Of a DNA stretch of 5,538 bases, positions 1-4,402 are shown piece by piece. A program made the position numbers and the translations under genes. Source of the stretch: Micavibrio aeruginosavorus (GTDB lineage: Bacteria > Pseudomonadota > Alphaproteobacteria > Micavibrionales > Micavibrionaceae); the NCBI GenBank assembly GCA_003240795.1, contig QFNK01000143.1, forward strand, positions 1 to 5,538, read 5' to 3'. The notes beneath the pieces are model-generated. The model was not told the origin of the DNA and ran no database searches. It saw nothing but the letters and a program-made list of their open reading frames with translations. How positions within the stretch are numbered: position 1 is the stretch's first letter; every line of letters starts with the position of its first letter.

Positions 1-1162
1 CAACATTGATTTCCGGCGTGGCCGCAGTTACAGGCGCTGCGCTGCTGTTCAGCTGGTCTACGGCCTTAAAGCTTTCTTCCAGGTTTTTCTGCATGTCATC
101 CACGGAAGGCAACTGGCTTTCAACTGTCTGAAGCTGGACTTCCGGCGTTTGGACTTCAACCGCGGGGGCTGTGACATCCGAACCCGTTACGTCGGCGACA
201 ACGGTTTGCTGAACGCTTGGTTTAATTACAGGTACTTCGGCCTTGATCTCAGGAGATTTGAAACCGAAGAAGCTTTTCGCGCTCGTAAACGCCGATGCAA
301 AGAAAGATTTTACCGGCTCGACGGCTGGCGCAACGGCCGCTTTCGCTGAATCGAACAGGTTGTTCGAGGCTTCTGCAATTCTGGCCACAACAGGAGAGGC
401 ATAGTTACCAACGGTTTCCGTTGCCGACTTGACCGCGCTCTTGATTACATCACCGCCCGGGATAACGGCCATGGCGGCACCGATTTTTGTGCCGGCCCAG
501 TCCAGCGCCTGCTGCGTGAACGGCATAGGCAGGATATAATGCATAAAGGCCTGGGACGCCGCACCGCCGGCAAAACCTAAGAACGTGCTGGTGAGCAGGT
601 GTCTTTTCAGGCTGGCGGTTACTTCCGCGCCGGATTTGATCTGCTGGTTGCGCTCTCTTATATATTTATAGACGCCAACGCCTGCACCCGCCGCCGCCGC
701 GATAGGAAGTACGGAAACACCTGCAACCGTAACCCCGCCAAACCCCGCAAACGCCCCGATGCCCATAACACTCATACGAATGGACATAGAAACCGTGGCA
801 GAGGCGCCCGCGCCGATTGCAAAAGTTTTGGCATTGGAAGATGTGAAAATGTTCGACAGGCCTTTGCGCGCTTTCACCTCGGCGCCGGCAGGTTGGCCAA
901 GTATTTCTTCGATCGCAATAGGGCCTTTCTTATATTGGGCAGCAGCGTCAGAGGCGGCGTTATAACCGGCAAGTTCCAGTTCGGCGTCGATCTGGGCAAA
1001 TTTTTGCTCATCATCGTTATGGGCGGTACGGGCCAGCTCCGCGGCTGCCGCAATTTGCGCATCATATATTTCACCGTTGGCACGGTTTTCATCTATACGG
1101 CGACCGAAGTCTGTTTCTTCGCGGATTTCCGGGTTCTTAAGAGCTGCGTTTTGGTTAACCAT
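1..1162 (-). CDS. Unrecognised protein with hydrophobic central regions and a Pro/Val/Glu-rich tail (partial, C-terminus outside window)
   Basis: An uninterrupted reading frame runs from an ATG at 1162 down to the left edge, giving 387 residues without a stop. The start is supported by a GCAGGA ribosome site about 8 bases upstream, and the frame lies divergent to the next gene. The N-terminus (MVNQNAALKNPEIREE) has no signal peptide. Residues about 20-80 are rich in Ala, Glu, Asp and Gln and probably helical. Residues about 113-165 are a long Gly/Ala/Val/Met-rich hydrophobic stretch that could hold one or two membrane helices, ending in a basic YKYIRER. A second hydrophobic region spans about 189-240. 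Residues about 260-300 repeat Ala/Phe/Lys patterns (VKSFFASAFTSAKSFFGFK), which may form amphipathic helices. Residues about 303-355 are a Pro/Val/Glu/Thr-rich, probably disordered tail. I recognise no family. A membrane-inserting or membrane-associated protein is the most that can be inferred. Confidence 0.8.
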   Translation of the reverse strand, partial: MVNQNAALKNPEIREETDFGRRIDENRANGEIYDAQIAAAAELARTAHNDDEQKFAQIDAELELAGYNAASDAAAQYKKGPIAIEEILGQPAGAEVKARKGLSNIFTSSNAKTFAIGAGASATVSMSIRMSVMGIGAFAGFGGVTVAGVSVLPIAAAAGAGVGVYKYIRERNQQIKSGAEVTASLKRHLLTSTFLGFAGGAASQAFMHYILPMPFTQQALDWAGTKIGAAMAVIPGGDVIKSAVKSATETVGNYASPVVARIAEASNNLFDSAKAAVAPAVEPVKSFFASAFTSAKSFFGFKSPEIKAEVPVIKPSVQQTVVADVTGSDVTAPAVEVQTPEVQLQTVESQLPSVDDMQKNLEESFKAVDQLNSSAAPVTAATPEINV

Positions 1163-1204
1163 TTGATATTCCTGCCGTTTTTAAGGTTGCCTGTTCATTT
1201 TTTT

Positions 1205-1234
1205 ACACTTTTTTAAATTTCCCTAAAAAAGTGT
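1205..1234. repeat. 11-base perfect inverted repeat in the divergent intergenic region
   Basis: The left arm ACACTTTTTTA (1205-1215) and right arm TAAAAAAGTGT (1224-1234) are exact reverse complements around an 8-base spacer (AATTTCCC). The stem is AT-rich and is not followed by a T run on the plus strand, so it is not a typical intrinsic terminator. Its place between two divergent starts makes an operator, or a leader hairpin of the minus-strand transcript, the likelier reading. Confidence 0.5.
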
Positions 1235-1262
1235 TGCGTTATTACGGAAAGAGATATATACA
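1234..1262 (+). promoter_or_regulatory. Candidate promoter for the secreted-protein gene at 1353
   Basis: A weak -35-like TTGCGT (1234-1239) lies 17 bases before a -10-like TATACA (1257-1262). Initiation near 1269 would leave a leader of about 84 bases before the ATG at 1353. The -35 begins where the right arm of the 11-base inverted repeat ends, so a protein bound to that repeat could affect this promoter. The match is partial (3/6 and 4/6). Confidence 0.3.
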
Positions 1263-1281
1263 CTTCCACACACTATGGCAA
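1253..1281 (-). promoter_or_regulatory. Candidate promoter for the minus-strand gene
   Basis: On the minus strand a -35-like TTGCCA (plus positions 1276-1281, five of six matches to TTGACA) is separated by 17 bases from a -10-like TATATC (1253-1258). Initiation near 1246 would give a leader of about 85 bases that includes the inverted repeat at 1205-1234. The -10 shares the ATATATA tract with the candidate plus-strand promoter. This is a by-eye consensus match only. Confidence 0.35.
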
Positions 1282-1308
1282 GAAAATATTTTCATATCAA
1301 ACTTGCCA
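1276..1308. repeat. Inverted repeat TGGCAAG / CTTGCCA enclosing a 12-base palindrome
   Basis: TGGCAAG (1276-1282) and CTTGCCA (1302-1308) are exact reverse complements separated by 19 bases. The spacer holds nearly all of the palindrome GAAAATATTTTC (1282-1293), whose first base is the last base of the left arm. The left arm also contains the candidate minus-strand -35 hexamer. It may be an operator for the divergent pair or a leader hairpin of the plus transcript. Confidence 0.4.
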
Positions 1309-1338
1309 AACGGTTTTTGGAAAATAGAGACAAACTTT

Positions 1339-1343
1339 AGGAG
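1339..1343 (+). promoter_or_regulatory. Ribosome binding site AGGAG that fixes the start at 1353
   Basis: AGGAG lies 9 bases before the ATG at 1353. A TTG at 1344 in the same frame directly abuts this site and could not be used, and the next ATG at 1359 would be too far (15 bases). The ATG at 1353 is therefore the best start. Confidence 0.75.
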
Positions 1344-1352
1344 TTGAACATT

Positions 1353-2174
1353 ATGAACATGAAACAAACATTGAAGCGTGTTGCTGCCGCTGCTGTTGTA
1401 GTCGGCGGTATGGGTCTGGCAACGGCAGATGACGCAAGCGCCCAAGCGACGGGCGGCTGCACGAACTGTGGTGGACAAGGCGGTGAAAAACCTCCAGTAA
1501 CGCCTCCAGGTGGTGATACAACGATTGTTGTTAAAGGTGGAGACGGCGGAAACTCAAGCTCAAGTGCAAATGCAAGCGCAAGCTCCGAATCCAGCTCTTC
1601 TTCTTACGCGACGGGCGGCAGCGCAAATGCAACGGGCGGCGACGCACGTTCGACACAGACGAACATCAACAACCAAAGCACGACCTTTAAAGGCGCCGCA
1701 AACGGCGGTTCGCTCAACGCTGGTACAGGCGGGATCTGCCCAACAGGTTTCGGTGCTTACATTGGAACATTCAGCGTAAACGCAGGTGGTGTTTTCAACA
1801 AACAAGACAAGGTTTGTATGGATCTGGAAGTTGCCAAAACAGTAATGGCGCTCGGCCTTCAGTTCAATGATCAGGGTATGACTTCCATGGGGGCTGCCAC
1901 TTGGATAGATATTTCCGGTCACGCTAAAAAGGGAGCGGATGTTGTTGTAAAACAATTGACGAAATGTGGCGGCAGGAAACTTGTGTCGGCGGTTCTTGGT
2001 GCCGTTGAAGGAGCTCCTTGCATTACCGAATTCGTAAGAGTGACTCAGCCGAAACAACCGTACAAGCCTAGAAACAGAAAAATAGCTAAAGAAATTGCAC
2101 AAACTGTAAAGGCGCAGGAATGTATGGTCGTACGTGAAACTGTCACGGAACGCATGTGCAGAATGAAGCCGTAA
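1353..2174 (+). CDS. Secreted Ser/Ala/Gly-rich protein with a C-terminal cysteine-rich domain, function unknown
   Basis: This encodes 273 residues. It starts with a clear signal peptide: basic MNMKQTLKR, a hydrophobic AAAAVVVGGMGLA, and a likely signal peptidase I cut after Ala30 (ASA before QA). The mature N-terminus carries a CTNCGG motif (Cys36, Cys39). Residues about 40-127 are low complexity: Gly/Pro-rich at first, then a run of Ser, Ala and Asn (67-84), two ATGG(S/D)A units (86-98), and a Thr/Asn/Gln-rich part. This resembles a flexible linker or surface stalk. The C-terminal part holds Cys129, Cys155, Cys205 and Cys223, then a basic segment with Cys257 and Cys269. Spacing of the four central cysteines and the DQGMTSMGAAT motif (173-183) match the lipoprotein at 2816, so they appear homologous. 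It is probably periplasmic or extracellular and disulfide-bonded. It lies 40 bases before the next lipoprotein gene with no terminator between, so the two are likely cotranscribed. I recognise no named family. Confidence 0.88.
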   Translation: MNMKQTLKRVAAAAVVVGGMGLATADDASAQATGGCTNCGGQGGEKPPVTPPGGDTTIVVKGGDGGNSSSSANASASSESSSSSYATGGSANATGGDARSTQTNINNQSTTFKGAANGGSLNAGTGGICPTGFGAYIGTFSVNAGGVFNKQDKVCMDLEVAKTVMALGLQFNDQGMTSMGAATWIDISGHAKKGADVVVKQLTKCGGRKLVSAVLGAVEGAPCITEFVRVTQPKQPYKPRNRKIAKEIAQTVKAQECMVVRETVTERMCRMKP

Positions 2175-2202
2175 TTTACAGGCAACGCCATTATAAAAAT
2201 AC

Positions 2203-2208
2203 AGGGAG
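2203..2208 (+). promoter_or_regulatory. Ribosome binding site AGGGAG for the first lipoprotein gene
   Basis: AGGGAG ends 6 bases before the ATG at 2215. No convincing promoter is seen in the 40-base gap after the preceding stop at 2174, so translation probably starts on a transcript shared with the secreted-protein gene. Confidence 0.7.
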
Positions 2209-2214
2209 TGTAAA

Positions 2215-2637
2215 ATGAAACAAAAGTTTCAACAAATGGCTAAAGTAATCGTGCTCCTGGGCGGTACATCCGCCCTGGGTGCCTGCTCGGTAACCACAGG
2301 CGGTTATGCCGTTGGCGTAAAAACATCTACAAATGACGCTTGTATGAAGAATACCAGCGTTGGTTTGGGGGTCGTCGGTGTTAACACAACCGGATTTGAT
2401 AGCAAATGCGGTAACACAAAGATTGGTAATGGTTTGAGAACCAACCCTAGCAGCACGAAACTTGACCGTGCGGCGGGTGTGGCGATCATACGGGAGCAAA
2501 ACTCCAAGGCCGATTTAACAGATGCGTATAAAGATGTTGCCGGTGCAAATGGCTGCGTGCTGAAACGCGCAACGTCAAAAGCGCCCGCTACGATTGATTG
2601 CCCGGTGGGTCAGCGCCCGGTTATATTCGGGCGTTAA
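2215..2637 (+). CDS. Small lipoprotein, 140 residues, copy 1 of a paralogous pair, function unknown
   Basis: The product begins with a lipoprotein signal peptide: MKQKFQQMAK, hydrophobic VIVLLGGTSA, and the lipobox LGAC with the lipid-attachment Cys at residue 24. Residue +2 after this Cys is Ser, not Asp, so outer-membrane sorting by the Lol rule is expected. The mature protein is Gly/Thr/Val-rich and has four further cysteines, Cys43, Cys65, Cys114 and Cys129, which probably form two disulfides. Compared with the lipoprotein at 2816 it has the same length, the same lipobox position, the same 22-residue gap between the first two mature cysteines, a shared NP-S segment (77-79) and a shared G-x-A-x-x-RE segment (88-94). 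It is the last gene before the terminator at 2669. I do not recognise a family; function is unknown. Confidence 0.88.
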   Translation: MKQKFQQMAKVIVLLGGTSALGACSVTTGGYAVGVKTSTNDACMKNTSVGLGVVGVNTTGFDSKCGNTKIGNGLRTNPSSTKLDRAAGVAIIREQNSKADLTDAYKDVAGANGCVLKRATSKAPATIDCPVGQRPVIFGR

Positions 2638-2668
2638 GGATAAAACCTAAAGCATATTTTCCAAAATG

Positions 2669-2699
2669 GCCCGCATTCTACAAGAGTGCGGGCTTTTTT
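2669..2699 (+). terminator. Intrinsic terminator after the first lipoprotein gene
   Basis: An 11-base-pair stem (left 2669-2679 GCCCGCATTCT, right 2683-2693 AGAGTGCGGGC, one G-T wobble) with a 3-base loop is followed by six T residues (2694-2699). It lies 31 bases after the stop codon. Its stem closely resembles that of the terminator at 3257. Confidence 0.9.
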
Positions 2700-2721
2700 A
2701 CACGGCTTGCCCGAATGTGAA

Positions 2722-2733
2722 TCAATATATTGA
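2722..2733. repeat. 12-base perfect palindrome upstream of the second lipoprotein gene
   Basis: TCAATATATTGA is its own reverse complement. It lies in the AT-rich gap between the terminator and the second lipoprotein gene, just before a possible -35 hexamer, so it could be an operator. Short AT palindromes also arise by chance in sequence this AT-rich. Confidence 0.3.
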
Positions 2734-2734
2734 A

Positions 2735-2788
2735 TTGAAAAATTTTATGTAAAAAATACTATGAAAATAGATCAAAATACTGTATAAA
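2735..2788 (+). promoter_or_regulatory. Candidate promoter region for the second lipoprotein gene
   Basis: A promoter is expected here because the gene at 2816 follows a strong terminator. The best two-part match is TTGAAA (2735-2740) with TACTAT (2757-2762) at 16-base spacing. An alternative -10 is TATAAA (2783-2788), preceded by TG but with no good -35. I cannot choose between them by eye. Confidence 0.35.
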
Positions 2789-2804
2789 CGAACCAACCTA
2801 ATAC

Positions 2805-2809
2805 GGAGG
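2805..2809 (+). promoter_or_regulatory. Strong ribosome binding site GGAGG that fixes the start at 2816
   Basis: GGAGG lies 6 bases before the ATG at 2816. An in-frame GTG at 2810 directly abuts the site and cannot be the start. Using 2816 also gives a protein of exactly the same length and lipobox position as the upstream paralogue. Confidence 0.8.
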
Positions 2810-2815
2810 GTGATA

Positions 2816-3238
2816 ATGAAAGATAATATTCTAACACTGATGAAAGCCGCTGTTATCGTCGGTGGTGCATCCGGTCTGGGCGCATGTTCAACAACAGGCA
2901 GTATCCCAACAACGTCGTCGACCAGCTGTGCTGGCGGTTTTAATGCCGGTGCCGCAGTTGCTTCCGTGTCATACACGGGAACGAACAAGAAATGCGAAGA
3001 TTACAAGATGTCCACAGGCGTGGTATCTAATCCAAAGAGCGATCAGGGAATGGTTTCACACGGCATCGCAACTGTGCGTGAACATGACTCCAGTGTGCGT
3101 AACGCTACACAAAAATTTGTAGACTCGTTTGGCAGAAATGATTCTTTGGAATGCACTATTGCCAAGCCTGATGCCCGTAAGGATGAGGCAGACCTCATTT
3201 GCGTGGCCAAGCCACGCGCAAAAGGACTGGGACTTTAA
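2816..3238 (+). CDS. Small lipoprotein, 140 residues, copy 2 of a paralogous pair, function unknown
   Basis: The signal peptide is MKDNILTLMK, hydrophobic AAVIVGGASG, and the lipobox LGAC with Cys24 as the lipid-attachment site. Ser at +2 predicts outer-membrane sorting. A Ser/Thr-rich stretch (25-37) forms a short tether. Mature cysteines are Cys38, Cys60, Cys113 and Cys129, which probably make two disulfides. Segment 76-86 (DQGMVSHGIAT) matches the DQGM segment of the secreted protein at 1353, and 71-75 (NPKS) with 83-89 matches the lipoprotein at 2215. The C-terminal end is basic (AKPRAKGLGL). The gene has its own ribosome site and is bounded by terminators on both sides, so it is probably a single-gene transcription unit with its own regulation. 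No family recognised. Confidence 0.88.
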   Translation: MKDNILTLMKAAVIVGGASGLGACSTTGSIPTTSSTSCAGGFNAGAAVASVSYTGTNKKCEDYKMSTGVVSNPKSDQGMVSHGIATVREHDSSVRNATQKFVDSFGRNDSLECTIAKPDARKDEADLICVAKPRAKGLGL

Positions 3239-3256
3239 TCAATATTCCGCGTTTTA

Positions 3257-3292
3257 AAAAAGGCCCGTATTCGAAAGAATGCGGGCCTTTTT
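3257..3292. terminator. Intrinsic terminator, possibly bidirectional, after the second lipoprotein gene
   Basis: A 16-base-pair stem (3257-3272 with 3277-3292, one G-T wobble) is closed by a GAAA tetraloop (3273-3276). The GC core is GGCCCG/CGGGCC, the right arm ends in five T residues and the left arm begins with an A run, so it could stop transcripts from either side. It starts 18 bases after the stop codon at 3238 and separates the lipoprotein gene from the polysaccharide genes. Confidence 0.92.
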
Positions 3293-3303
3293 GTGTGGGT
3301 ATT

Positions 3304-3350
3304 TTGGAATGGCCATCTATACCTTCGTATGTTTTCGCGTACCCTATACA
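3304..3350 (+). promoter_or_regulatory. Probable promoter region of the polysaccharide genes
   Basis: The 77 bases between the terminator and the ATG at 3370 must hold a promoter if the glycosyltransferase gene is not read through from upstream. Weak candidates are TTGGAA (3304-3309) with TATGTT (3328-3333) at 18-base spacing, and a TATACA (3345-3350) without a clear -35. Neither is strong. Confidence 0.25.
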
Positions 3351-3369
3351 ACCATTAATAGGCGTGCAA

Positions 3370-4398
3370 ATGATGATCCTACACCTCTGCAAGCATGATA
3401 AATTCATCCCCGGCCTGATTGATTTCATGCGCCGCCATTTCGCGCATCAGGATCATGCCTTCATCACATATGGCGACAAGGCCGCGTATCCGTATGCAGA
3501 AGGAGCGGACACGATCCATTTCGATGACCTGCGCCCCGCCCGAAAGCAACTGCGGAAAGCGATGGAACGCGCGGACAAAATCATCCTTCATTGCTTCTAC
3601 AATCCGCCGCTTTCACGGCTTTTGTTTCTGAATCCGGAATTGGCGCGCAAATGCTACTGGTCGATCTGGGGATATGACCTTTATAAATTTCGCGAAACAC
3701 CAGGAACCCTGCACGGTCATATCAACGAATTTTGCCGCCGCAGCGCGATGAAAAATTTTCGCGGCATCATTTCCTGTGTAGAGGGGGACGCGAAGCTTGC
3801 GCGCCATGCCTATGGAATGACGGCGCCGTTTCACGAGTGTATTTCCTACACCAGCAATCTTTATAATGGGGGATTTGCGGATAAAACATCAAATGAATGC
3901 CTGTCGATCCAGATCGGCAATTCCGCCGATCCGTCGAACAATCACATGGAAGTGATGGACAGGTTACGCCCTTACAAAGACGAGAATATCCTGATTTACT
4001 GCCCGCTATCCTACGGCGATGCAGTTTATGCGAAGGATGTGGAGGAGAGGGGGCGGGAATTATTTGGCACCCGCTTTGTCGCGATCAAAAACTTTATGTC
4101 CCCTAAAAATTACAGGAAGCTCCAGTCCTCGATCGATATCGCAATATTCGCACATCATCGTCAGCAGGGAATGGGGAATATCATCACGCTGCTCGGCATG
4201 GGCAAAAAAGTATATATGCGAAGCAATGTGACAACATGGGACTGCCTGAAAAAATGCGGCGCCGAATTATATGATCTGGAGGAACTGGATCTAACCCGGA
4301 TCGCGCCGGACGTCGCCGCAAAAAACAACCTGGCGATTGCGGGCTATTTCTCCGAAGAAAACATGGCGTCGCAATATGCGGTCATCTTCAGGTCTTGA
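3370..4398 (+). CDS. GT56 family glycosyltransferase, WecF-like (4-acetamido-4,6-dideoxygalactose-type transferase)
   Basis: The 342-residue product resembles WecF (359 residues in E. coli), which moves Fuc4NAc from its TDP form onto lipid II of the enterobacterial common antigen at the inner face of the inner membrane. From my memory of WecF, matching blocks are WSIWGYDLY (97-105; WecF has WHIWGADLY), IGNSADPSNNH (182-192; WecF GNSGDRSNEH) and RQQGMGN (264-270; WecF RQQGIG). There is no signal peptide, as expected for a cytosolic, membrane-associated enzyme. The donor sugar and acceptor here are unknown. The start is ATG 3370 or ATG 3373, with a weak TAGG site at 3359-3362; a GTG at 3364 is less likely. 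Although the frame stays open upstream to 3199, that part crosses a terminator and the previous gene. The next gene begins 4 bases after the stop, so the two form an operon. Confidence 0.85.
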   Translation: MMILHLCKHDKFIPGLIDFMRRHFAHQDHAFITYGDKAAYPYAEGADTIHFDDLRPARKQLRKAMERADKIILHCFYNPPLSRLLFLNPELARKCYWSIWGYDLYKFRETPGTLHGHINEFCRRSAMKNFRGIISCVEGDAKLARHAYGMTAPFHECISYTSNLYNGGFADKTSNECLSIQIGNSADPSNNHMEVMDRLRPYKDENILIYCPLSYGDAVYAKDVEERGRELFGTRFVAIKNFMSPKNYRKLQSSIDIAIFAHHRQQGMGNIITLLGMGKKVYMRSNVTTWDCLKKCGAELYDLEELDLTRIAPDVAAKNNLAIAGYFSEENMASQYAVIFRS

Positions 4399-4402
4399 GG
4401 CC

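Noticed and set aside
599..1216. Plus-strand open frame of 205 codons
   Set aside because: It lies opposite the long minus-strand gene, has no ribosome site and encodes a Cys/Arg-rich composition typical of a shadow frame.
1205..1234. Intrinsic terminator in the divergent region
   Set aside because: The stem is almost all A-T with no GC core and lacks a following T run on the plus strand; it also lies between divergent starts where no transcript is expected to end.
1344..1352. TTG start for the secreted protein
   Set aside because: The TTG directly follows the AGGAG site and leaves no spacing; the ATG at 1353 has good spacing.
1446..1640. Repeated GC(G/A)ACGGGCGGC units as a possible repeat array or CRISPR
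   Set aside because: Only three copies exist at irregular distances, all in the same coding frame, and they encode the ATGG units of the low-complexity linker.
1560..2102. Minus-strand open frame of 180 codons
   Set aside because: It is antisense to the secreted-protein gene, which has a signal peptide and ribosome site; the antisense product is Cys/Arg-rich and shows no recognisable feature.
2810..2815. GTG start for the second lipoprotein
   Set aside because: The codon overlaps or abuts the ribosome site itself; the ATG at 2816 has 6-base spacing.
3199..3369. In-frame upstream extension of the glycosyltransferase
   Set aside because: It overlaps the end of the lipoprotein gene and runs through a strong terminator hairpin; WecF-like length and the N-terminal sequence fit a start at 3370 or 3373.
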